64,000 bases of DNA, taken from positions 930,001 through 994,000 of the forward strand of contig OY253652.1 in assembly GCA_958009055.1 (NCBI GenBank), read 5' to 3'. The notes beneath the pieces are model-generated. The model had not been told where the DNA came from. It saw nothing but the letters and a program-made list of their open reading frames with translations, and ran no database searches. Position numbers and translations under genes: made by a program. This DNA is from Choricystis sp. odSpoLacu1. Its lineage: Eukaryota > Chlorophyta > Trebouxiophyceae. Shown in pieces: positions 19,625-32,905 of the stretch; the first letter of the stretch is position 1, and every line of letters begins with the position of its first letter.

Positions 19625-22106
19625 TCACGACTGCACCGCCAGCTTCTTCAGATGGTCCATGAACACCGCCAACGAGACGTCGTCCGTCAGAATGACTTCC
19701 GCCGAGGCGGAGGCCGTCCCCGCCCCCGCCGACGTGTAGGTGGAACTCGGGTTGAGCTTGGCCAGCAGGAAGCGGGCTTGGGACCCCGCCTGGTCGCAGT
19801 CCACCAGCCTGGGCACGGGGAACCTGCGGGCCAGGATGGCCTCCGCGTCGGCGCGCGGGGCGGCGAGCAGGGCAGCGAACGCTGCGTGCGCTGGGTCTTC
19901 CTGGTAGCGCGCTTTCCGCCACGCGGCCACCGTGGCGCCATGGAACACGACGACGTAGAAGTAGGCGTCCAGGAGGAGGACGCGGTCTGCCGCGATGGAG
20001 GCGACGTCCAGCAGGACGGGGTCAGGGGCGGGGGCGCCGACCGCATAAGAGAGGAGCGTGGGTTGAATCATCACCATCGCGTCCGCCACCCTCTCCCTGC
20101 CCAGAGCCAGCCGGGCCGCCGCCGTTTCATCGGGGGACGACCCAAACACTTGGACAAAGGGGGAGCGGCGCAGGTTGAACATGAACTGCGGGAAGAAGGC
20201 GAGGGCCGGGGCCAGGGCAAAGGATGTCGCGTCATCGCGCCTGTAGTCCCCAAACCGAGACGCCAGCCGGATCAGCGTCCTGTCCAGCCAGCGCGTGGCA
20301 TCAAAGTCTTCCTCCGTCTCCATCTTGTGGGAGGCGAGGCGGGCGACCGCGACGGCGGCGGCTTCCTGGTCGAAGCCCGCGACCAGGGACGCGGTGTCGG
20401 CGCCATCCACCCACCGCCGCGTCAGCGTCGTCACCCGGGTGCGCGGCGCCCCCGTGGCGTGCAGGTAGCGCGTCACAAACTGGATGTAGAGTTGGGGGCC
20501 GCACTCGGACCCCGGGGCGCCGCCGCCGCCGCGCGCGCTGGTGGGGGCGCCCACGTCGAAAAACACGGTGACAGTCGACGACGGCGCCAGTGACGCCAGG
20601 CGCCACTGGGTGGTGCCGCCGATGCCGACGGGCGTGTCTGCCAGGGCGGCGGCGCCACCCCCCCGGGCGGCGGCGCCCCCGCCGCCGCGGGCGGCCGGGC
20701 CTAGAAGCCCCGCGACGCGCACACCGCGCGAGGCGGCGACGTCCAGGGTCGCGTTGGAGCCCGCAGGCGCGCCACCGTGCGCGGTGGACGCGTCGCCGGA
20801 GGGTGGGGCCAGGGCGCGGGCCAGGGACTCGCGGAAGACGGGGTTGGCAAACGTGTCGGCTTGAACAGCGACACCCCCTGTTCTCTCGACCGCAGGCTTC
20901 ATCTCTGCCAGGCCCACCTGGTCCAACGAACATGCGTACACATCCAGCGCGTGGCCGGCTCCCACAAGAGCGGTGGCCAGGCCATCGTAGAAGCGGGACG
21001 CGGCGGCGTAGTGTGGGGCCGCGTCTTTGGCGACGTCCTTGTGCGACCGAATGGGTTCAGCCAGGGGGCGCCCCACGACTGCGCCCGGCCCATCCGTCGA
21101 CGGCCCCCCCACAAACAGCATGATGCGGGCGGCGCACGTTCCCGGGGGCAGGGCGGCGGCGGCCAGGGCGGCAGACACGGAGAGCGCGGCCCCGGTGCAG
21201 CGCGCGGGGCGGCAGTCGGCGACGGTGGGGAACGCGTCGCGCGCCAGGTCGTCCAGCGCGGATGAGAGAGCAAACTCGGCGTCCGCCAACGGCACGATGA
21301 AGCGGGCGCCACCAGCGGCGGGTGGGGGGCCGGCGGGGGGGCCGCCCGGGGCCGCGCGCGGGGGCGGGCCGAGGCCGAGTTGTGCCGCGACTGCGCCGGG
21401 CGCGTGCTCCTTTGCCCCGTTAAACACATAGCTCTTGGCCATGTCCCCAAACCCCAGTTCGTGCACACTGACGTGGGTGCCAAACGTGACGAGGCCGACA
21501 CGGGCGTACTCGGGCAGGGAGGCGATGGCGGCGGCCAGGGCGCGCTTCGCCGCCCCCAGCTCATCCCCTCCCACCGCTGTGTCCACCACAAACACGTACG
21601 CAGGCGGCTGCACGGGGGCAGACGGCGCCTTCTGGTACTCGATCGTCGTGCAGGCCGGGTGCAGTTCGGCGGGGAGGTGGGCGTCGGTCACGCCCGCGTA
21701 GTGGGCTGGGAAAGCATTCCGCGCGCCGCACAGGGGGCACGCCCACGCGCGCGCCCCAAAGTCGACGCCGGCGTACGGGTTGAGGATGGCGCCGCACTGC
21801 TTGCAGGGGACGGGGTCGTATTGGACGACCTGTGGGTGGGGTGGGTGAGTGGGGGAGCGGGATCGTGTATTTTTTTTGTTCGCGCAGGCGGACGCCGTCT
21901 CTCTCTCTCCCTCTCCTTCATGCATCACACGCACTCTCCATCCCACATCCACACTCTCTTACCGGCATTGACGGCAGCGGCTTGGCGGGCGTGTAGAGGG
22001 CGGTGAATGGCGCGACGCACTTGGCGGCCTCCACCTTGGACGCGGGCCACACGTTGAAGGTGAGGCGCACGCCGTCGGCTTCCTCCAGTTCGGCAAAGTC
22101 GGCCAT
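19625..22106 (-). CDS. SEC23: COPII coat subunit SEC23
   Basis: Exons 21963-22106 and 19625-21829 join at phase 0 to give 782 residues, the usual SEC23 size. It opens with MADFAELEEADGVRLTFNVW. The zinc finger is CKQCGAILNPYAG..WACPLCGARN; the trunk domain has AYVFVVDTAVGGDELGAAKRAL. The beta, helical and gelsolin domains follow, and the protein ends in the family's typical LTDDVSLAVFMDHLKKLAVQS. SEC23 pairs with SEC24 on ER exit sites, activates the GTPase SAR1 and builds the inner COPII coat. A Gly/Pro-rich insert (GPPPRAAPGGPPAG) lies in the trunk, and a second Ala/Gly-rich insert precedes the beta-sandwich part. It is divergent from SIN3. Confidence 0.95.
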
Positions 22107-22774
22107 GGTGTGGGGTGTGGGTGGTGTGGGCGTGGGCAAAGAGGGCGGGACGCTTATCAATGCGCGCGCGGATGGTGTTTTTTCCGCGGCGCAGCAAAAC
22201 ACACGCCCTCGCGCAGGGCGGGCTCACACACAGGCGACCGGCGCGACTGCAGGATCTCCCTGCGACCGTGGGTCGGGGGGGGAGAGGTGGTCGCGGGCGC
22301 GCGGGGGAGGCACAAACAGCGAAAGGGCGCGCGCGACGATGGGTTGCGCGGCGCCGACTTTTTTCTCTGAACGGGTGGGCACACGCGGCGCGACTCACGC
22401 GTGGTATGGGGTGTGTGTGGGGGCGCTGTTGGTGCGGGCGGGAGTGGAGCGACCCACGCACAGCGGCCACAGCAGAAGACTGAGAGAGAGAGGAGCGCGG
22501 CGAGCGAGAGCGACCGGCGCTCGAAACGCTCTCTTCGCAGCTCGCGCTTCGCTCTGGCGTCGTTTCACTCTTGAGAGAAAAAAGGCTCCCCCCTTTTTTC
22601 CCCACGCACACACGCCCCCTCGGCGCCCCTCACTCTCGCTGCCTGCAGCTTGAGACTGCCGTCTCGGCGTGGGCGTGGGCGTCTGTCGCGCCCCGACAAG
22701 TCCAGAGAGAGGCGCACGCAACAGGGGAACGCCGATTTGTGTTTGTTCGTCGCGTTTTCCCTCCCTCCTCCTAT
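22107..22774. promoter_or_regulatory. Divergent SEC23/SIN3 intergenic region
   Basis: A 668 bp region between two housekeeping genes transcribed apart. It contains GC-rich words (GCGCGCGCGGATGG), a GAGAGAGAGGAGCGCGG patch near 22480-22500 and a pyrimidine-rich stretch just before the SIN3 ATG with CTATAT immediately upstream. No RNA gene or repeat found. Confidence 0.4.
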
Positions 22775-25700
22775 ATGAAACGCACGCGCGACGACGGCGC
22801 CGGCGCCGGCCCGTCCAAGAGGGTGGCAGGGTGAGTCACGCGTGTGTGGGTGTGGGGGTGGTGGGGCGCGGGGGTTGCGGGGAGCGCGAACAAAGGCCAA
22901 GCGGGGACGCGTGTGTTTTGTGTGTGGGGGGACGCCGCCTCCCCCCCCGTCCCCCTTCAAGCCGCCTCCCTGCCACCCTCACACGCGGCCGAACGTCTAT
23001 AGCAGACTGCTGAGCGTGGCGGCGGAGGCTGACGAGTGGTGGAGGGGAGCGGGAGGGGGCACCCGCGCGCCGTCTGGAGGGGGGGGATGCTCCTCGATAA
23101 AACACGGGGGTGCCTGCCCTGGGCGCCGCACCTCTACTCCACTCTCTCTCTCTCTCTCTCACATCCCACCCTTTCCTCCCACACACAGCCGCCCCGCCGC
23201 CGGCGGCGGCGGCGGCGCCACCAGTGGCGGCGGCCGGCTGACCACCAACGACGCGCTCTCCTACCTGCGCGAAGTCAAAGCCCGCTTCGCGGGCGACAGG
23301 CAGGTGTACGACACGTTCCTGGAGATCATGAAGCAATTCAAGGCGCAGACGTGAGTCGGGAGGGAGGGGGATTTGGGTGGGGGGACCGCACGGGAATGGG
23401 GCGGGCGAGAGAGACGGCCTGCGCGCGGCCGGTGCGCTGCGGAGAGAAGAATGCGTGGAGAGAAAGACCCGCGCAACACGCCCTCCCTGGCTGCTGCTGC
23501 CCTCCCATCCCACACTCGCGCAAGCTGACGCAAACTGTGGCTCGACTGGTGGCGGGGTGGTGGCGCGATCGGGGACGGTGGCGGCGGTTTTGAGGGCGGC
23601 AAAGAGAGGGAGAGGGGCAACACGGAGAGAGAGGGAGGGGGCGGCCTTGTCGCGCGGCCCGCCCCTGCTGGTTTTGCCGCTCGAAACCCAAAAACACTCA
23701 CCCCCCCCCCCCCCCCCACACACACAGCATCAACACCGAGGGCGTCATCCAGCGCGTCAAGGACCTGTTTGTCGGCGACCGCGAGCTGATCCTGGGGTTC
23801 AACACGTTTTTGCCCAAGGTGAGAAGGAGAGAGAGAGAGGGTGGGTTGGAACCGATCGCTCCTGCGTGCGCGCGCGCGCGGTGCTTTGGGGGCCCGCGCA
23901 TGCGGGGCCTGTCACCCGCGCGCACGGTGGCCAGGCTTGTGTGCAAGCTTGTGAGGGGGAATGTTGGAGGGGTGGGAGCCCGCGTGTTGATGGGGGGGGG
24001 AGGGTTGAGCGCGCATTCAAGCGCGAAGCGCATTCAACCACCCCATCACCTCCCCTTAGGGCTACGAAATCGAGATGCCGGAAGACCCGCCCGCCCCCAA
24101 GCAAGCCGTCGAGTTCGACCAAGCCATCGCCTACGTCAACAAGATCAAGACCCGGTTTGCGTCGGATGAACGCGTGTACAAAGCGTTTCTGGAGATTTTG
24201 AACATGTACCGCAAGGGCCAAAAAACCATTGCGAACGTGTATGATGAAGTCGCCCTCCTGTTCCGCAACCACCGGGATCTGCTGGACGAGTTTACATACT
24301 TCCTGCCGGACGCATCGCCCCCGGGTGGTGGCGGTGGGGGTGGCACCGGCGCGCGGCGCGGCGGCGGCGCCGGGCGCGGCCGCCCGGGCGGGCGCGGCCT
24401 GTCCGAGGCAGGTGTCCTCCGCAAACTCCACGCCCGCAAGGCGGCGCGTGGCGGGGAAGCCGGCGACTACGGCCCCCGCTCCTCCCTGGCGCGCGAGGCA
24501 GGCTTCTTCGACCGCGTGAAAGCGCGCGTGCGCTCGCGCGACACGTACCAAGACTTTTTGAAGTGCCTCAACCTTTTCGCTCAGGAAATCATCACCAAGG
24601 CCGAGCTCGTGGGCATGGTGTCCGACATGCTGGGCCGGTTTCCCGACCTGTTGGCGGGTTTCCACGACTTTTTGGCGAGGTGTGAAGCCCTGGACGATGG
24701 CGGCGGCGGCGGCGGCGGAGAGACGGGGCGCGGGCGGCGCGGCCTCGCGCGCGGCCTGGCCCTCGGCGGCCCCTCCCTCGGCGAGAAGTACGTCACCCGC
24801 CCCATCTCCGAGCTGGACGTGTCGTCGTGGGAACGCTGCACCACGTCGTATGTGAAGCTGCCGGCTGGCTACCCTCGGCTGGCGTGCTCGGGGCGCACGG
24901 CGATCGGCGCGGCCGTCCTCAACGACGCGTGGGTGAGTGTCACCTCTGGTTCTGAGGATTACTCGTTCAAACACATGCGCAAAAACCAGTACGAGGAGGC
25001 CCTGTTCCGGGCTGAGGACGACTGCTACGAGCTGGACATGTGCATTGAGCCGGGGGCGGGCGCGACGCGCGCAATGGCGCCGCTGGTGGCGGTCATCGAG
25101 GCGCTCGACCCCGACGCGCGCCCGACCTGGCGCCCGCCACCCGGCACCCTGCACGGCACCCACTACCGCGCCGTGTCCCGCGTCTATGGCGAGTCTGGGC
25201 CCCAAGTCGTGGACCTGCTGAAGAAGAATCCCGCGGTCGCCATTCCTGTCATCCTGCCGCGCCTCGACCAAAAAGACACAGAGTGGCGCGCGGTCAAGGT
25301 CGAGATGGCGCCCGCCTGGGGCAAAGTGTTTGACGCCAACTACTCCAAGTCCCTGGACCACCGGTCCTTCTACTTCAAGCAGGCGGACAAGCGCAACCTG
25401 TCTGCTAAAGCGCTGCTGGCGGGGCTGCGGGAAGGGTGGGAGAAGCGGCGCGAGGAGAGCGGCGCGGCGGCCGCGGCCGCGTCGGCCGCTGCGGCGGCCG
25501 CTGCCACCGCCGCCCTGCCGCCCCCCCCCCCCGACCTGGTGCTGGACTTCAAGGAGGCGTCCATCCACGACGACGTGTTCGCCATCGTCAAGGCGGCGGC
25601 GGCCGAAGTGCTGTCGAGCGAGGGCGCGGTGCGCGCCGTGGCGCTGTGGTGCGACTTTGTGGAGGCCTCCCTCCTCGGCCTCCCCTCCCGCCCGCCCGCC

Positions 25701-26955
25701 GACCGCGCCCTGGCGCCGCCCACCACGGGCGATGGCGACGGTGTCGAGGGCGGCGGCGACGGCGAGGGCGGTGAAAACCAGCACCACACCGGCCTCGCGG
25801 CCGACGGCGACGAGAGCGAAGCGCGGTCGGGCGACGACGACGTGCCCGACGCGCCTCCCCGCGGCACGGGCGCCGGGGGTGGCGGCCGCGGGCGCGGCCG
25901 TGGCCGTGGCCGCGGTCGGGCCTCCGTGTCTGCGCCTCCCTCCGTCGCCGACCCGGACACCACGGACGCTGCCGACAGCGACGCCCCCGCCGACGACGAC
26001 GCGCCCGCGGGCGCCTCGGACGACGACGCCAGCCCCGACGGCGGCGGCGTGGGCGCCCGCCCCCTCGCCTCCGCCGCCGCCCGCGGCATGGCTGGCTGCG
26101 ACGCATCGTCCGCCACCGCCGCCGCCCTGGCAGCCCCCCCTCCCCCCCTGCGCGCGTTTTATGGGTCCGAAGCGTTTTACATCCTCGCCCGCCTGCACCA
26201 CGTCCTCTACGACCGCCTGCGCCGCGCCGTCCTGTGCTGCGCCCGCACCGCCGGCACGGACGCCGCCCACCACACCGCCGCCGAGGATGAAGACGACGCG
26301 GGGCCGGGAGACGACGAACCTGGGGGCGGCGGCGCCCCCGCGCCGCCCCTGCGCCCGCCCCTGCCGCAGCTGGAGGGCGAGGCGGCCGCTCTGTACACCA
26401 AGTTCAGGGGGCTGGTGTCCGACCTGATTGACGGCACCCTGGATGCGGCCGCGTACGAGGACGCGGTGCGGGCGCTTCTGGGTGAGTGTTTTGGTTGGGT
26501 GGGGAGTGGAGGGAAGGCGTGTGTTTCCGATCGTGTTTTTTCTCCTCCTTTTTTTGCTCACCCCACACCCACCCCAACCCCCACACCCTAGGCACCAACT
26601 CCTACGTCCTCTTCACCCTGGACAAGCTCATCTACAAGCTGGTCAAACAGCTGCAAGCCCTGCTGGCCGACGATGGCGCCTCCTCCGCCCTCGACCTGCA
26701 CGCTTATGAGTCTGCGCGTGCCCCCCCCGCCCGCTCGGACGCCGTCTATGCCGCCAACGCGCGCGTCCTGCTGCCTGATGGTGCTGTCAGGCTGGCCCTG
26801 GCCCCCGGCGGCGGCGCGCTGGAGGTGTCGGTCGCCGACGCGGGCGGCTTTGACGCTCCCTCTGCCCCGCCGCCCCTCGAGTTTGCGGCGTACCTGAAGA
26901 AGCTCACCGGCGTCGGCCCCGACACCTTCCCCACGCGCGGCGGTGCCTCCCGCGA

Positions 26956-26989
<34 letters not shown>

Positions 26990-27424
26990 CGCCCGCCGCC
27001 GCGCGTGTTTTTGGCGCGCTGCCTCCCGCCCGCCGCGGCCGGTGGCGGCGACGCTGCAGACGACGCCGTGCTGGCCGCCCTGGCGTCCTCCATCGTGCGC
27101 AACGGGCTCGAGTGCAAGGTGTCGGCCGCCACGTCCAAGGTGTCGTACGTTCTTGACACGGAGGACGCGTTTTGGAGGGTGAAACCGTCGCCGCGTGATG
27201 GCGGCCCCACCGATGTCGCCACCGCCGCCCGTCCGTCCAAGTCCGCCAAGTTTGGGGCCTGGATGGCGACCGCGGCCGCCGCCCTGCCGGTGGCGGCGCC
27301 GGAGGCGGCGGCACCCGCGGGGGACGGCGGCGGTGGTGACGCGCCAGTGGGGGAAGGTGACCCGCCGGCTGGTGGCGATGGCGGCGCGGACGCGCTGGCG
27401 GCTGCTGCTGCCACCATGTCTTGA
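22775..27424 (+). CDS. SIN3: SIN3 transcriptional corepressor
   Basis: Five exons (22775-22830, 23189-23350, 23728-23818, 24060-26481, 26592-27424) join in frame to 1187 residues. The start [10 protein letters not shown] resembles plant SIN3 starts. PAH1 covers about 38-103 ([25 protein letters not shown]), PAH2 about 121-184 ([22 protein letters not shown]) and PAH3 about 252-312. The histone-deacetylase interaction domain begins near 345 ([37 protein letters not shown]), and the Sin3 C-terminal domain follows. SIN3 scaffolds RPD3-type histone deacetylases. Two disordered regions stand out: an Arg/Gly stretch before PAH3 and a long acidic/RGRGRGRGR region before the C-domain. The first three exons are small and split PAH1; introns 1 and 2 are about 360-380 nt. 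Confidence 0.95.
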
Positions 27425-27759
27425 GAGAGAGAGCGAGAGAGTGTGTGTGTTGGGGGTAGGGTGGGTGTTTTGGTGTGCTTGCGGTGGGTGGCAAATCAAA
27501 ACAACAACAAAAAAAGGGGGGTGGCATTTTTTTTTCCTCGGCCGGCGCGCCGTCTTAAGAGAGAGGGAGAGATGATAAGAAAGCGAGAGGTTGGTGGGAG
27601 AGGATGCAAACCACACTCACACGCAGGGCACGGGTGCGGATGAACCCCTGGTGGTGGTTGGTGGGAGAGAGGGAGAGGGCGGAACTATTGGGCGCCACAC
27701 TCTCGGCCTTGTACAGCGGCGGCCTCTCCCCTTCTCTCCCCGCTTGCGCCCGAACAACC
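27425..27759. other. Intergenic region upstream of phototropin
   Basis: A 335 bp same-strand gap. It begins with GAGAGAGAGCGAGAGAG after the SIN3 stop, then GT-rich and A-rich patches (CAAAACAACAACAAAAAAAG near 27497-27516). It carries the presumed phototropin promoter. No RNA gene seen. Confidence 0.4.
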
Positions 27760-30435
27760 ATGACGATGGGGGCGCCGCCCGCCCAGGGCACAGCCCAGGG
27801 CACTCGCGCTGACCCTCCGCTCCACCCCGAACTGACGCATCCCGGCCAGAAGGTGTGTAGGGTGGAGGAAAAATGCTCCCCCCCCCCCCCCCCCCATTCG
27901 CGGCCGGTCGCCCCCCCCCCCCCCGCCGCCCAGCGCGTGCCTCCCCACGCCCTCCTCCTCCAACACGCACACCCCACCCTTCTACCTTCCTCCAGGTCCC
28001 TGAGCCCGCCTCCTCCCTGGCCAAAGTGCTGGCCGGCCTGCGCCACACGTTTGTCGTGGCCGACGCCACTCTCCCCGACTGCCCCCTCGTCTACGCGTCC
28101 CAGGGCTTCCTCGACATGACGGGGTACACGGCGGAGGAGGTGCTGGGCCACAATTGGTGCGTGGGAGGGGGGAGAGAGGGGGAGAGGGGGGAGAGATGGC
28201 AAGAAAACACGCGCGGGAGGGTCGGGGGTCGGCCTCTCGACGTGGCGCCGCGGACACACACTCACCCCTCTCTCCCTCCCCCCCCCCCCCTCTCCCACTC
28301 TCACCAGCCGCTTCCTCCAGGGCGAAGGCACCGACCCCAAAGAAGTTGCCGTCCTGCGCGCTGCCGTCAAGGAGGGCACCGGGTGCAGCGTGCGGTTGTT
28401 GAATTATCGCCGCGACGGGACCCCCTTCTGGAACCTGCTCACCATGACCCCCATCAAAACCGAGGACGGGCGCGTGTCCAAGTTTGTGGGGGTGCAGGTG
28501 GACGTCACGTCCCGCACGGAGGGGGAAGCGTTTGCGGATGCGGCGGGCGTGCCCCTGTTGATGCGGTACGACCAGCGCCTGCGCGACGGCGTGGCGAAAG
28601 GCGTCGTCGACGACGTTGTCTCCGCCGTCGAGTCTGGGGTCAAGGGCGAGGATGGAGCCATGCAGGAGGATGGTGGCGCTGCCACCACCACTGCTGGCCC
28701 TCGCTCCTTTCCCCGCGTCGCTCTAGACCTGGCCACCACAGTGGAACGCGTCCAACAAAACTTCTGCATCGCCGACCCCTCCCTCCCCGACACCCCCATC
28801 GTGTTCGCGTCGGACGGGTTCCTGGAGTTGACGGGGTATGGGCGGCACGAAGTGTTGGGGCGCAACTGCAGGATGCTGCAGGGGAAAGACACGGACGCGG
28901 CGGCCGTGGCTGAACTGCGCGCCGCCGTCTCTGCCCGCCGGGAAGCCACCGTGCGCCTGCTCAACTACAAAAAGGACGGCACCCCCTTCTGGAACATGCT
29001 GACGGTGGCCCCCATGCGGGATGCGGGTGGAGAGGCCCGGTTTTTGATCGGCGTTCAAGTGGATGTGACGGCGACGGCTGCGGCCGCCCCCACCGCTGCT
29101 GCCCCCACCCCCGCCGACGCCGCCGCCACCGCGGCCGCTGAATCGGCTGCCTCCGCCCTGGCGGGCACCGCGTCCCGCCAGCTGGCGGCGGGGTGGGGTG
29201 CAGTGGACCCCTGGGCCGCGGTGACGGTGGGTGTCGCGCGCGCCGCGCCGCACGCCGGCGCGGCGGGCGCGGCCGCCGCGGCCGCCCTCCAAGCCGCCGC
29301 CGACGCCGCGGGCGGCGCCCTGTCCCTCGCCTGCTTCCGACGCGTGCGCCAGCTGGGCACGGGGGATGTGGGGCTGGTCGATTTGGTGAAGCTGGTGCCG
29401 CCGACCCCGACGCCAAAACGGAGCGACGACAAAAACGGGCCGCCCTCCACGCCCCCCCAAACCTCCCCTCCCCCCCGCCTGCGCTTCGCCATGAAGACGC
29501 TGGACAAGGCGGAGATGCTGGAGCGCAACAAAGTGATGCGCGTGCTGACGGAGGCGAGGGTGCTGGCTGAAGCCGACCACCCGCTGCTCGCGCGCCTGCA
29601 CGCCACGCTGTCCACCCCCACCCACCTCCACTTTGTCATGGGGCACTGCGCGGGGGGGGAGCTCTATGGCGCGCTCTGCCGCCAGCCGGGCAAGCGGTTT
29701 CCCGAGGCGGCCGCCAAGTTTTACGCGGCAGAGATGGTCGTGGCCCTCCAATACCTGCACCTGCACGGCGTCGTCTACCGCGACCTGAAACCCGAAAACG
29801 TCCTCCTCACCGCCGACGGCCACATCGCGTTGACCGACTTTGACCTGTCCTGTGTCGGGCCCGCCCCCGAAGCCACGCTGGTGGCGTTGAACGGGGGCGG
29901 CAGCAGCGGTGGTGGTGGTGGTGGCGACCGCGGCGCGCGCGGGCGCGGCGGCCGCCGCGGCCGCCGCGCGGCGCGCCCCTCCACCACCGCCCCCCCCCTG
30001 GGCGTCGTCCTGGCTGAACCCACCACCCGCGCCAACTCGTTTGTGGGCACAGAGGAGTACCTGGCCCCCGAAGTCATTCGCGGCAGTGGCCACGGCCCCC
30101 CCGTCGACTGGTGGGCGCTGGGCATTCTCATCTACGAACTCGTCTTTGGGTTCACCCCCTTCCGCGCCTCCAAACGGGACGCCACGTTTGACGCCATCCT
30201 GACACGGCCCCTGGCCTTTCCGCCACGCCCCCCTGCCTCGCTCGAGCTCCAGGATTTGGTCGCAAGGCTGCTGGAGCGGGAGGAGGGTGTGCGCCTCGGC
30301 ACGCTGCGCGGTGCGGAGGAGATCAAGGCCCACCCCTGGTTCGCGGATGTGGACTGGGCGCTGCTGCGTCACAGCGCGGCGCCCGTGGTGCCGGGGGGCG
30401 GGGGTGGTGGCAAGGAGGAGGTGGCCGGGTTTTGA
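27760..30435 (+). CDS. PHOT: Phototropin blue-light receptor kinase (LOV1-LOV2-AGC kinase)
   Basis: Exons 27760-27852, 27996-28156 and 28308-30435 join in frame to 793 residues. LOV1 has the flavin-adduct cysteine in [13 protein letters not shown] (about residue 85), with its codon split by intron 2. LOV2 has [13 protein letters not shown] (about 272). Both end in FxGVQVDVT-type strands. An Ala-rich linker leads to a kinase with [25 protein letters not shown], the phototropin-type DFD in place of DFG (LTDFDLSC), and [15 protein letters not shown] Gly/Arg-rich insert lies between DFD and the activation loop. Phototropins autophosphorylate in blue light; in algae they control phototaxis, mating or photoprotection genes. 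Length is close to the algal norm (about 750). Confidence 0.96.
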
Positions 30436-30894
30436 GAGTTGAGAGCGAGAGGTCGTGTTTTTTTGGAGAGAGAGGTTCAGCCCCCCCCCCCCCAATTTTC
30501 GCCCCCTCCTTTTTTTCTATTGTACTGGTGCACACTCCCCGCGGTGTGTGTGTGCCGCCGCCGGTGGGTTGTGTGTGTGTGCCGCCGCCGGTGGGTTGTG
30601 CGTGTGTGTATTGGTGTGTGTGGGGGAGAGGGAAGGGAAACGAAGTTTTTTCTTATTCTTTTTGTTGACCTCCTTCCCCCCCGCGTTGTCCCCCCCTTTC
30701 CCGAAAATCATTTCCCGCTCTCCCCCCTCAACCCGAGGTGCGTGTGCCGAGAGTAAACAACACAAAGAACACAAGGCAGCCCACATGGCACAGAGAGAAA
30801 AAAGAGAGGCGCGTTTATGAAAAACTCGAGAGGGCTTGTGTTTTTTTTTCTTGCACAGATAGAAAAAGAGGGTTCTCTCTCCCCCTGCTTTTTC
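30436..30894. repeat. Convergent intergenic region with a perfect 27-nt tandem duplication
   Basis: A 459 bp gap between the 3' ends of phototropin and calmodulin. At 30544-30597 a 27-nt unit occurs twice without a mismatch; the unit is (GT)5 followed by GCCGCCGCCGGTGGGTT. A C11 tract lies near 30481 and T-rich sequence near 30640-30665. I see no coding signal; it probably holds both polyadenylation regions. Confidence 0.7.
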
Positions 30895-32579
<1,685 letters not shown>

Positions 32580-32905
32580 GAGGGATTCTGCCGCGCGCAC
32601 CTCAGCATGTTGCATGATTTGTTTATTTTGGTTGTGTGGCGGGGGGTGGGTTTTATTTTGCGTGAAGCACTGTGCATTTTTTCACTTTTCTTCGTTTTTG
32701 TTGGACCCCCCTTCCTCACTTGTTTTTCTGCACTCTCAGCGTTGTGTGTGTGGGAGCCCCCCCCCAAAACGAAGAATGCACCTGTGCGGCACGTGTGCTT
32801 GTTGCAAAATTGTGTGTGTTTTGTGGGGTCACGACAGTTTGGTTCCCTCTCTCTCTCTCCCCCCCCTCCCTCGTCACCCCACCCGCCCCCACTCATCCCC
32901 CAGGC
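32580..32905. other. Convergent intergenic region
   Basis: A 326 bp gap between two gene 3' ends. It is markedly more AT-rich than its surroundings (TTGTTTATTTTGGTTG near 32617-32632, TTTTTCACTTTTC near 32678-32690), as expected for 3' UTRs in such a GC-rich genome. Nothing else identified. Confidence 0.4.

Noticed and set aside
23799..26561. A 920-residue open frame antisense to SIN3
   Set aside because: The plus strand shows unmistakable PAH and HDAC-interaction domains; the antisense frame has no family motif.
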